A stretch of DNA of 14,349 nucleotides from NCBI GenBank assembly GCA_964636685.1, contig CAZWUK010000056.1, forward strand, positions 1-14,349. Direction: 5' to 3'. Source of the stretch: CAZWUK01 sp964636685. GTDB taxonomy: Bacteria; Bacillota; Clostridia; Christensenellales; CAG-138. Shown in pieces: positions 6,653 to 13,195 of the stretch. Made by a program: the position numbers and the translations under genes. Position 1 is the stretch's first letter. Each line of letters opens with the position of its first letter. The notes below the pieces were generated by a model, which ran no database searches, was not told where the DNA came from, and saw only the letters and a list, made by a program, of their open reading frames with translations.

Positions 6653-7420
6653 TTATGCGGACAACGGCTCCTTTTTGCGATGCGTTTGGAGCCTTGTCAG
6701 AAAGCGGAAGCAAGCGGGCCATGCCGCGCCGCCCGTCAAAGTCATCAGGAAGTAGCGAATGCCATGTGCGCTCGCATGCCCGCCGGTCAAAAGCAGCAGC
6801 GGTGTTTTCAGCGCCGTTCTGACAGCGATCACAATGCCTAAGCCGATGCAAACCTTGAGAATCTGCATCCACCATGCGGCCTTTGTGTCAAATCGGATAT
6901 ACCGGTCGTCCAGCCGTTTGACCGCCGTCATGGCAAGCAGCGTCCCAAGCAGCTGATAGGCCGTCTTAATCCCGTGCTGAAACACTTCCGCTTCCGCGGG
7001 ATCTGTCGGCAATGTGGCGGTTTCGGCATAGACCACGAGCGCTGCCGCCACCATGATGCAGGCAAGGAGCACACCGTAAAGCAGTCCTTTTTTCTCCGTC
7101 CAGCCGCGCTCTACCACCGGGTACAATAAAAATACCAACGCCGTGCCGATCAAAAGCGACACGCCCACGTCAAGCGGCGTGTGCACGCCAAGATACATCC
7201 TGGAAAACGCGGTCAGCACGACGATTGCGATACACCCGACCCGCACCCAAGTATTTTTTGCGAATCTGGCGACGCCGCCGAACGTNNNNNNNNNNNNNNN
7301 NNNNNNNNNNNNNNNNNNNNNNNNNNNNNNNNNNNNNNNNNNNNNNNNNNNNNNNNNNNNNNNNNNNNNNNNNNNNNNNNNNNNNGTGCGCAGCCCTTCG
7401 AGCAGCTTCAAAAATGACAT
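6653..7420 (-). CDS. PAP2-family membrane phosphatase, interrupted by an assembly gap
   Basis: This is a polytopic membrane protein of the PAP2 (phosphatidic acid phosphatase type 2) superfamily, which dephosphorylates lipid phosphates such as undecaprenyl pyrophosphate or phosphatidate. The visible diagnostic is FSRMYLGVHTPLDV, the third PAP2 motif with the catalytic His, followed by several membrane segments and a long hydrophobic C-terminal extension ending in a basic tail. The ATG at 7420 has a GGAGGAG ribosome binding site. The 100 N at 7286-7385 remove the first two motifs (K-x6-RP and PSGH); the residues just after the gap, TFGGVARFAKNTWV, match what normally follows PSGH. The encoded length across the gap is therefore not real. 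It converges on the lipoprotein gene and diverges from the gene at 7504. Confidence 0.85.
   Translation of the reverse strand: MSFLKLLEGLRXXXXXXXXXXXXXXXXXXXXXXXXXXXXXXXXXXTFGGVARFAKNTWVRVGCIAIVVLTAFSRMYLGVHTPLDVGVSLLIGTALVFLLYPVVERGWTEKKGLLYGVLLACIMVAAALVVYAETATLPTDPAEAEVFQHGIKTAYQLLGTLLAMTAVKRLDDRYIRFDTKAAWWMQILKVCIGLGIVIAVRTALKTPLLLLTGGHASAHGIRYFLMTLTGGAAWPACFRFLTRLQTHRKKEPLSA
7286..7385. other. Assembly gap of 100 N
   Basis: Exactly 100 N, the conventional size for a gap of unknown length. It lies inside the PAP2 gene; in the family about 80-90 residues normally lie between the start and the region after PSGH, more than the 33 residues that 100 bases could code, so the true missing sequence is probably longer, roughly 200-300 bases. 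Confidence 0.95.
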
Positions 7421-7473
7421 GTTTCCCTTCTCCTCCCGATATGTATAGAAAGATAGGCGTTTTGAACAACTCT

Positions 7474-7482
7474 ATTATAGCA
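7474..7482 (-). promoter_or_regulatory. Extended -10 promoter of the PAP2 gene
   Basis: The minus strand reads TGCTATAAT, an extended -10 with a consensus TATAAT, about 55 bases upstream of the PAP2 start. No convincing -35 is present. It lies in the 83-base divergent spacer shared with the gene at 7504, for which I see no comparably good promoter. Confidence 0.55.
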
Positions 7483-7503
7483 GCAGCGAACGTAGGAGGG
7501 AAT

Positions 7504-8403
7504 ATGCGTTTTACCAGAACGCTTCAATTGGGGATGTCGGGGCCCGACGTCCGTCTGATGAAGGAATGCCTGTTTCGCCTTGGCTGCTACGATTCAAGCT
7601 TCACCCGCATCCGCAACGCACATTTTCGCGTAGAAACCGTTGACGCCGTCCATCGCTTCTGTCGCCGTTTTCTGCCCGCAACGCCATTTTGCCCAGACGA
7701 GATCGACCGTGCTTTGTTTTTGGCGATCCTGCGCGAAAATGCGAAGCATCTGCATATCGCACTGCCAAAACAGCTCGCTTCTCCCATACTGCGGCGAAAA
7801 ATCCGAACCGCGCTGCTTACAACCGACAATCTGCGCCGCAGCCTCGCGCTTCTGGCGCTTTCCTATGCCGAAGCCTGTCCGTCCGTTTCCCGTACGCTGT
7901 GTCTCTACGGTGCCAACCCCCTGCAACAAAGCGATACGGCAACCATTTCAGCACTGGCTGCCTGCATCAACGCACGCCCGAAACGGTATTCAAAAAGACA
8001 AATCAAAGCGCTGACCGCACTGCTGCATTTCAAAAAGGATCTGCACTTGCTCCCCTGTGGCGTCGATGCGCTTTTATATCTGTGGAAACGCAGCAGTCTG
8101 CTGCCCAAGGACTTTTCTGCTTGCGGTTTTTCTCTGCTGCTGGACTACTGTCAAAAAATCCCGTTTTGCCAGCTGGAACCCGGCGATGTGGTCTGGGACT
8201 TTTCCGGGTTGGGTCTCTATCTCGGAGGCGGCTATGTGTGGAGCTGTCCCTCCCTCGACTGTGGATGCAGGATCAGCAGCTTGACAAAGCCGCGCGCCGT
8301 ATGGTTTACCGATCAAAAGGAGCATCCGATGTTTCCATGGATGCTCGCTTTCCGTCCGGTTTTCTATCTTGTTACGGGTTCAGGATGGCAATCGCCAGAT
8401 TGA
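7504..8403 (+). CDS. Peptidoglycan-binding protein with a degenerate NlpC/P60-like C-terminus
   Basis: The 299-residue protein starts with a peptidoglycan-binding-1-like repeat (LQLGMSGPDVRLMKECLFRLGCYDS, residues 7-31). A basic helical middle of unknown role follows, then a C-terminal part reading LEPGDVVWDFSGLGLYLGGGYVW from residue 224. That last segment matches the NlpC/P60 pattern in which 'PGDLV ... HVGIYIGNGYV' carries the catalytic His, but here the His position is Gly. An upstream Cys (SACGFSLLLDYC) could be the remnant of the nucleophile region. I therefore expect a cell-wall-binding protein with an inactive or repurposed peptidase fold. No signal peptide is visible, so export is unclear. 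ATG 7504 is preceded by AGGAGGG at a short spacing of 3-4 bases. The 3' end overlaps tspO on the other strand by 32 bases. Confidence 0.78.
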   Translation: MRFTRTLQLGMSGPDVRLMKECLFRLGCYDSSFTRIRNAHFRVETVDAVHRFCRRFLPATPFCPDEIDRALFLAILRENAKHLHIALPKQLASPILRRKIRTALLTTDNLRRSLALLALSYAEACPSVSRTLCLYGANPLQQSDTATISALAACINARPKRYSKRQIKALTALLHFKKDLHLLPCGVDALLYLWKRSSLLPKDFSACGFSLLLDYCQKIPFCQLEPGDVVWDFSGLGLYLGGGYVWSCPSLDCGCRISSLTKPRAVWFTDQKEHPMFPWMLAFRPVFYLVTGSGWQSPD

Positions 8404-8848
8404 GATAGGCCGCAAACAACACCCACATCAGGTAGGGTATCTGCAAGTACGCCGCCCACCGGTCAATGGCATAAAAGCGTGAAATCATCACGAAAATAGC
8501 GATAATGAGCGCAATCAGCCAGATGAACGCTGCAAAATACAGTTGCAGACAGAAAAACAGAATTGTCCAGCCAAAGTTTAGCGCCAGCTGCAATCCGTAT
8601 ACCGTAAGCGCGCCGCGCCGCTCGGGGCTATCCGACAAATAGATCCGTGCCGCGGAAATCCCCATCAGAAGAAACAGGATCGTCCATACAATGGGAAACA
8701 CAACCCCCGGCGGCGCGAGCGGCGGCTTTTTGAGCGACTCGAACACCTGCATGCTGTCATGGCTCAAAAGCGCCGCCAGCCCGCCCACCGCCAGCGCAAT
8801 CGCAATCGACACTGCATAGACTTTCCATGCGCTGCGCCTTTGCTTCAT
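8372..8848 (-). CDS. tspO: TspO/MBR family membrane protein
   Basis: This 158-residue protein is a tryptophan-rich sensory/translocator protein homologous to the peripheral benzodiazepine receptor; family members bind or degrade porphyrins and take part in stress responses. Five membrane segments are visible, with the family signatures KPPLAPPGVVFPIVWTILF, the YGLQLALNFGWTILFF segment and the C-terminal YLMWVLFAAYLNLAIAILN. Length matches the family. ATG 8848 is favoured; a GTG at 8857 is in frame, but GGAG lies only one base before it and ten before the ATG. It overlaps the peptidoglycan-binding gene tail-to-tail and diverges from the flotillin operon. Confidence 0.93.
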   Translation of the reverse strand: MKQRRSAWKVYAVSIAIALAVGGLAALLSHDSMQVFESLKKPPLAPPGVVFPIVWTILFLLMGISAARIYLSDSPERRGALTVYGLQLALNFGWTILFFCLQLYFAAFIWLIALIIAIFVMISRFYAIDRWAAYLQIPYLMWVLFAAYLNLAIAILNP

Positions 8849-8883
8849 TTCTTCCACACTCCGTTTCGTTGTCAGTCTATGCA

Positions 8884-8898
8884 GGATCGCGTCGATCC
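8884..8898. promoter_or_regulatory. 15-base palindrome in the tspO/nfeD divergent region
   Basis: GGATCG-CGT-CGATCC is a perfect inverted repeat with a three-base centre. It lies about 36 bases upstream of the tspO start and about 60 bases upstream of the nfeD -10, a fitting place for an operator of tspO. No regulator is known from the window. Confidence 0.35.
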
Positions 8899-8958
8899 AT
8901 ACGCTTTTTCCCGCGTCGGGGCTTGTTTCAAAAATGTTTCAATTTTACAAGCGGTATG

Positions 8959-8967
8959 TGGTATAAT
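8959..8967 (+). promoter_or_regulatory. Extended -10 promoter of the flotillin operon
   Basis: TGG-TATAAT gives a consensus extended -10; TTTCAA at 8937-8942 could be a weak -35 with a 19-base spacer. The transcription start would be near 8974, leaving a leader of about 49 bases before nfeD. Confidence 0.65.
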
Positions 8968-9022
8968 AATACAAACGTGGAAAGTCTTTTTTCTGCGCTC
9001 GTACCTGAAAGGGGGATTCATC

Positions 9023-9556
9023 ATGTCGCTCACTTCCATTCTTGGCGCTGCGGCAGTGCCCACGATCATCTGCCTGCTTCTCGGCATCCTCTGCCTCATC
9101 GTCGAAATGTTTACGCCCGGCTTTGGCGTGGCAGGCGGCGTGGGCTTTCTTTCGCTAATCGCCGCCATCGTCATGCAGCTCGGTTGGGGCTCGCCGCAAA
9201 TGGCGCTTTTGATTATCGCCATTGTGCTTTGCATCATCGTTCTGGCGCTCGTTATCTTCATCCGTTCTTTCCAGCGCGGTCGCCTGTCCCGCTCGTTTCT
9301 CGTTCTGAACGAAAGCATTGACAGCGCGTCCTCGTCGCTCAGCAACGACTCCTCCAAAGCGCTTGTCGGCAAATTCGGCACGGCGGTCACGGCGCTGCGT
9401 CCTGCGGGGATCGCCGAAATCGACGGCAAACGACTCGACGTAATGACGGCCGGCGCGTTTGTTGCAAAAGGCAGCAGCGTTCGCGTTACCGCAGTGGACG
9501 GCGTTGAAATCCTAGTCGTCGCGGATGATATGCCGACAACTGAAAACAACCAATGA
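9023..9556 (+). CDS. NfeD family membrane protein (flotillin partner)
   Basis: The 177-residue protein has hydrophobic segments at about residues 8-30, 33-58 and 63-85, followed by a short Ser-rich linker and a C-terminal NfeD OB-fold domain beginning at about residue 112 (ALVGKFGTAVTALRPAGIAEIDG) and ending near VDGVEILVVADD. NfeD proteins are encoded next to flotillins and are thought to work with them in membrane microdomains. The ATG at 9023 has an AAAGGGGG ribosome binding site; the long in-frame stretch upstream is not membrane-like and lies before the promoter. Its stop overlaps the next start as ATGA. It corresponds to yqeZ of the Bacillus yqeZ-floA operon, though it is the short form without a ClpP-like protease domain. 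Confidence 0.92.
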   Translation: MSLTSILGAAAVPTIICLLLGILCLIVEMFTPGFGVAGGVGFLSLIAAIVMQLGWGSPQMALLIIAIVLCIIVLALVIFIRSFQRGRLSRSFLVLNESIDSASSSLSNDSSKALVGKFGTAVTALRPAGIAEIDGKRLDVMTAGAFVAKGSSVRVTAVDGVEILVVADDMPTTENNQ

Positions 9557-9771
9557 AATACTGCAAAAGCTGCGGCGTTTTATATTCCGATCTTCTGGAC
9601 GTCTGCCCCAAGTGCGGCATACAGCTTGCCCAGGAGGAGCAGCCGCCTGCGCCCAAGGGCACCAAAGCTGAGATCCGCAGGCAATGGATCGCGCTCATAC
9701 TCGGTATCCCTGCCTTGATTGGCCTATTGTACGTTTGTGGATGGATTTTACGGCAACTCGGGGCATTCTAA
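9553..9771 (+). CDS. Small zinc-ribbon protein with a membrane anchor
   Basis: This 72-residue protein has an N-terminal zinc ribbon with Cys4, Cys7, Cys18 and Cys21 (CxxC ... CPKC), a short Glu/Pro/Lys linker and one hydrophobic segment at about residues 46-66. The ribbon should face the cytosol. It starts in the ATGA overlap with nfeD and is 42 bases upstream of floA, so it is a full member of the operon and probably translated by coupling, since no good ribosome binding site is seen. Function unknown; the position between nfeD and floA suggests a microdomain accessory role. Confidence 0.85.
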   Translation: MKYCKSCGVLYSDLLDVCPKCGIQLAQEEQPPAPKGTKAEIRRQWIALILGIPALIGLLYVCGWILRQLGAF

Positions 9772-9813
9772 AAGCAGATACAACGAAACGCAAGAACTAA
9801 ATGGAGGTAAGTT

Positions 9814-10797
9814 ATGGGCCAAATCGGAACAATTATTCTCATCATCGCTATCCTAATTGTATTGTCAATCTTCTTCAGCTTTGTACCGCTTCGCCTGTGG
9901 ATCTCGGCAATGGCGTCCGGCGTTCGCATCGGTATCTTCCAGCTTGTCGGTATGCGTGTGCGCAAGGTCGTTCCCAGCCGCATCGTCAACCCCATGATTA
10001 AGGCGACCAAAGCCGGTCTTTCGGTTTCCATCAACAAGTTGGAAGCGCACTATCTGGCCGGCGGTAACGTTGACCGTGTGATTAACGCGCTCATCGCCGC
10101 CCAGCGTGCAGGTATCCCGCTCGATTTTGAGAAGGCCTGCGCCATCGATCTTGCCGGTCGTGATGTGCTCACCGCCGTGCAGATGAGCGTCAACCCCAAG
10201 GTCATTGAGACGCCGGTCATCGCCGCAGTCGCAATGGACGGCATCGAGCTGCGCGCAAAAGCGCGTGTCACCGTCCGTGCCAACATCGACCGTTTGGTCG
10301 GTGGCGCCGGTGAAGAAACCATCATCGCCCGTATCGGCGAAGGTATCGTCACCACGGTCGGTTCCAGCCGCAGCCATAAGGACGTTCTGGAAAACCCCGA
10401 CCGTATCTCCCGCACCGTCCTCGACAAGGGTCTGGACGCAGGTACCGCCTTCAATATTCTTTCCATCGATATCGCTGACGTGGACGTTGGCAGGAACGTC
10501 GGCGCGCAGCTGCAAATCGATCAGGCCGAAGCCGACAAGCGCATCGCGCAGGCCAAGGCAGAAGAACGCCGCGCCATGGCCGTTGCGCAGGAGCAGGAAA
10601 ACGTGGCGGAAGCGCAGGGCATGCGCGCTCGCGTGATCGAAGCCGAGGCGGAAGTGCCGCGCGCTATCGCCACCGCGTTCCGCGAAGGCAAGCTTGGCGT
10701 CATGGACTATTACAACATGAAGAACGTTATCTCTGACACCGACATGCGCAACGCCATCAGTCGGACTACAAAGTCCAGCGACAGCGAAAAGAAGTAA
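9814..10797 (+). CDS. floA: Flotillin-like protein FloA
   Basis: FloA is a membrane scaffold that assembles functional membrane microdomains. The 327-residue protein has an N-terminal membrane hairpin (about residues 5-27), the SPFH domain (about 30-210; note VIETPVIAAVAMDGIELRAKARVTVRAN-type sequence and RIGEGIVTTVGS) and an Ala/Glu-rich coiled-coil region (about 225-290) rich in AQAKAEERRAMAVAQEQE, then the ending GVMDYYNMKNVISDTDMRNAI, typical of the FloA/YqfA family. Length matches Bacillus FloA (331). GGAGGT lies five bases before the ATG. It is the third gene of the nfeD operon and is followed after four bases by the Pro-rich membrane protein. Intact. Confidence 0.97.
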   Translation: MGQIGTIILIIAILIVLSIFFSFVPLRLWISAMASGVRIGIFQLVGMRVRKVVPSRIVNPMIKATKAGLSVSINKLEAHYLAGGNVDRVINALIAAQRAGIPLDFEKACAIDLAGRDVLTAVQMSVNPKVIETPVIAAVAMDGIELRAKARVTVRANIDRLVGGAGEETIIARIGEGIVTTVGSSRSHKDVLENPDRISRTVLDKGLDAGTAFNILSIDIADVDVGRNVGAQLQIDQAEADKRIAQAKAEERRAMAVAQEQENVAEAQGMRARVIEAEAEVPRAIATAFREGKLGVMDYYNMKNVISDTDMRNAISRTTKSSDSEKK

Positions 10798-10801
10798 CGT
10801 T

Positions 10802-11386
10802 ATGGAAGTACTGCTTGTTATCCTCGGCATTATATGGGTCATCATTTCCGCGTCGCAAAAAAAGAGCAAAGCGGCGCAGAATCAGGCTGCCCAAGAAGCC
10901 GCGAAGCGACAACAGATACTCCAGAATATCGAAGCGCAAAAAGCGGCGGCGGCTCCCTATCCCCCACAGCCGTCTGCCGCGCCGGTTCGTCCCACCGTTC
11001 AGCCGTCACGCCCGCCGGTACAGCGGCCGCAGCCGCAAGTGCAGCGACCGCAGCAGCCGATACAGTCCCGACATGCCAGCCCGATTCAGGCGCGCACCGC
11101 TGAGACGATCAGCTCCAATCTCACGCAGATCGGTGAAACGAAACGGCATACGCTGGAAGCGAGCTTTGTTTCAGGACACGCGCATGAGGAAACCAGCATG
11201 ACCGGCGTCCAGAGGGACTGTGCCTCCTCGGCGGGAAAGGTTTCTGTGGAAGCTGCAAATTCCGCCGCCGCACCGGTCACAGCGCCGATTTCCGCAATGG
11301 GACTGTGTTTTGATGCACAGGCTGTTCGAAACGGCATTATCTATGCTGAAATTCTGGAGAAGCCCAAGGCTTTGAGGAACAGATGA
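10802..11386 (+). CDS. Membrane-anchored Pro/Gln-rich protein of the flotillin operon
   Basis: The 194-residue protein starts with one hydrophobic segment (about residues 2-17) and then a basic Lys/Gln/Ala helix. A Pro/Gln/Arg-rich disordered stretch follows (about residues 53-95), then a weakly conserved middle and a conserved-looking tail, AQAVRNGIIYAEILEKPKALR. Similar tails of the type 'AVIMSEILGPPKALR' occur at the ends of FloA-adjacent proteins in Clostridia, so the tail may be the functional, perhaps protein-binding, part. This recollection is not checked. The gene is four bases after floA and overlaps the next gene by four bases (ATGA), so it is tightly coupled. Function unknown. Confidence 0.82.
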   Translation: MEVLLVILGIIWVIISASQKKSKAAQNQAAQEAAKRQQILQNIEAQKAAAAPYPPQPSAAPVRPTVQPSRPPVQRPQPQVQRPQQPIQSRHASPIQARTAETISSNLTQIGETKRHTLEASFVSGHAHEETSMTGVQRDCASSAGKVSVEAANSAAAPVTAPISAMGLCFDAQAVRNGIIYAEILEKPKALRNR

Positions 11387-12792
11387 CGGAAACCATCCAA
11401 AAGAAACAATTGCGGACGCGGCTGATTTTGACCGTTGTCCCGCTGTGCATCCTTTTGGTCGCGTATGCGATCTGGATCGTTCGGCATGTATCTGTCGGCA
11501 TCCCAGCGCTGCTCAGTGCAGCGCTGGCGATGTTTTTATTTGCGTTGCTCTACATTCGGTTTGTTCCCCAATGGATTGATGACTGGAGCTGCGAAGCGGA
11601 ACCGGATCTGCGCGGACCCATTGGCAAGCGCAGCGGCAGAAAACGCCGGTTGCATCCGTTCTTTTCCATCCTCGGCGCATTGGTGCTGTTTCGCGCCGCG
11701 TTATTTGCCGCGGCTTACTGGATCGTTCTTCGGGAAAACGGTTATCAAGGCGGCGCCGTGGATCTTTTGGGGATCTGGAACCAAGTTGGCAGCGACAGCC
11801 GCCACTACCTCTATCTGGCGGAAAATTGGTATGCCTCCACGGGAAGCGAGGCGCTGCTGATCGTTTTTTTTCCGCTCTACCCGATTCTTGTTCGTCTGTT
11901 CCATTTTATCTTCAACAACTATCTGGTCTCCGGACTTTTTGTTTCCAATGTGTGCGCCGTGCTCGCCGGGTATCTTTTTTACGAACTCGCGCTGCTCGAT
12001 ATGGACAGAAAAAGCGCCGTACGCTCGCTGAAATTTCTCTGCATTTTGCCCGCTGCGCTGCTGCTATCCGCGCCCATGTCGGACAGCCTTTTTTTGCTGC
12101 TGTCCCTCGGATGTATGTATCTGATCCGAAAAAAGCAGTTCGCGCTTGCGGGCATTGTCGGCTTCTTTGCCGCCTTTACCCGAATGCCCGGCGTAATTTT
12201 ATTGGTACCAGCCGTCTTTGAGCTGGCCAGCGAAATTCTCCGTGACATCCGTCATGAGGAGCGCGGCTCACGTTTTCTATGGCATTGCATCGGTAACGCA
12301 GCGTCCCTGCTGCTGATTCCGCTTGGGCTGTGTCTGTATTTATATATCAACTTTTACGTGACCGGCAACGCCCTGCAATTTACCGTTGTGCAGAGCGAGC
12401 ATTGGGGACAGAACCTGAACTGGTTCTTTAACACCGCCGCCTATCAGGCAGATCACGCGGCGCAGTGTATCGCTAACCGCGAATTTACAACGCTGATCGG
12501 GCTTTGGGCGCCGAATATCCTCTTTTTCTTCGGTGCGCTGTCGCTCGTTGCAGGCGCGCAAAACAAGCTTCGTCCGTCCTATGTTGCGTACTTTGTCGCA
12601 TATTTTGTTGCGACCATGGGCGCCACTTGGCTGCTGTCCGCCCCGCGTTATCTTGTGGTCTGTTTTCCCGTTGCCATGGCGCTAGGAAAGCTAACCGAAA
12701 AAAAATGGGCGAACATCCTTGCGACCGCGTTGTGTCTTGCCGGACTTTGCGTCTATTTATACGCCTTCGTCCAGCAATGGTATGTTTATTGA
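11383..12792 (+). CDS. PIG-V-like membrane glycosyltransferase (GT-C fold)
   Basis: The 469-residue integral membrane protein has about 10-12 hydrophobic segments. Two lie before residue 65; then comes a basic cytosolic loop (GKRSGRKRRLHP). The key luminal/extracellular loop follows, with GSDSRHYLYLAENWY at residues 136-150 and then IVFFPLYPILVRLF. That D-x-x-HY ... FFPLYP pattern is typical of bacterial PIG-V/mannosyltransferase-like proteins, which transfer a sugar from a polyprenyl-phosphate donor on the outer face of the membrane. The acceptor is unknown. The ATG has GAGGA just upstream and overlaps the preceding gene as ATGA, so it is the last gene of the flotillin operon. No terminator is evident before the tRNA promoter. 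Confidence 0.85.
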   Translation: MTETIQKKQLRTRLILTVVPLCILLVAYAIWIVRHVSVGIPALLSAALAMFLFALLYIRFVPQWIDDWSCEAEPDLRGPIGKRSGRKRRLHPFFSILGALVLFRAALFAAAYWIVLRENGYQGGAVDLLGIWNQVGSDSRHYLYLAENWYASTGSEALLIVFFPLYPILVRLFHFIFNNYLVSGLFVSNVCAVLAGYLFYELALLDMDRKSAVRSLKFLCILPAALLLSAPMSDSLFLLLSLGCMYLIRKKQFALAGIVGFFAAFTRMPGVILLVPAVFELASEILRDIRHEERGSRFLWHCIGNAASLLLIPLGLCLYLYINFYVTGNALQFTVVQSEHWGQNLNWFFNTAAYQADHAAQCIANREFTTLIGLWAPNILFFFGALSLVAGAQNKLRPSYVAYFVAYFVATMGATWLLSAPRYLVVCFPVAMALGKLTEKKWANILATALCLAGLCVYLYAFVQQWYVY

Positions 12793-12799
12793 TCCATGA

Positions 12800-12827
12800 T
12801 TGACAATACGTCAAGGCATGGTAAAAT
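12800..12827 (+). promoter_or_regulatory. Promoter of tRNA-Leu
   Basis: Consensus TTGACA (12800-12805), a 16-base spacer and TAAAAT (12822-12827) preceded by TGG. The -35 lies within a TTGAC-AATAC-GTCAA inverted repeat (12800-12814). The start would be near 12834, giving a leader of about 78 bases to trim from the tRNA precursor. Confidence 0.8.
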
Positions 12828-12911
12828 AGGAACGTCCGCGATGCTGTTGTCGCAACGCTTCCCGTTAGAGGCATCGGCAGACCTTGGGCAAATACACGAA
12901 AGAACAACCGT

Positions 12912-12994
12912 GCGGCTGTGGTGGAACGGCATACACAACGGACTTAAAATCCGTCGGCGAAAGCTTGCGAGTTCAAATCTCGCCAGCCGCACCA
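12912..12994 (+). tRNA. tRNA-Leu, anticodon UAA
   Basis: The acceptor stem GCGGCTG pairs perfectly with CAGCCGC (12984-12990), the discriminator is A and CCA is encoded (12992-12994). The D-stem is GTG/CAC, the anticodon arm is ACGGA-CTTAAAA-TCCGT with anticodon TAA, a class II long variable arm (about GGCGAAAGCTT) follows, and the T-arm is GCGAG-TTCAAAT-CTCGC. Length 83 and the long variable arm fit tRNA-Leu reading UUA/UUG. It has its own promoter and terminator, though read-through from the flotillin operon is possible. Confidence 0.95.
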
Positions 12995-12996
12995 CG

Positions 12997-13030
12997 AAAA
13001 CCGCCTAATTCAGGCGGTTTTTTTCTTTTT
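12997..13030 (+). terminator. Intrinsic terminator after tRNA-Leu
   Basis: A ten-pair stem (AAAACCGCCT at 12997-13006 with AGGCGGTTTT at 13012-13021) with a five-base loop is followed by a long T-rich tract. It begins three bases after the tRNA CCA end and may also end the flotillin operon. Confidence 0.92.
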
Positions 13031-13195
13031 CTTGCTTTTGATTTTGCATCCGCAACAAATTCTGACAGCCATTTGACCGCCGCCTCGAAAGTAAAAAACA
13101 GAATTATCTCCGTGCATCTATCTTGTCTTTGGCCGGTCATTCAGAAGGACATGTCCAATCACGGATATTGTAAAAAGGGTCAAAAAATGATAAGC

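Noticed and set aside
5853..6875. 340-residue open frame on the minus strand
   Set aside because: It is the antisense shadow of the lipoprotein gene, crosses the bidirectional terminator, and has a His/Arg/Cys-rich composition without any recognisable motif.
7225..7503. Open frame that reads through the N gap into the peptidoglycan-binding gene
   Set aside because: The gap has unknown length and content, and the real start with its ribosome binding site is at 7504.
9865..10869. 334-residue open frame on the minus strand across floA
   Set aside because: It is an antisense shadow of floA, whose frame is a clear family match; the antisense protein shows no domain.
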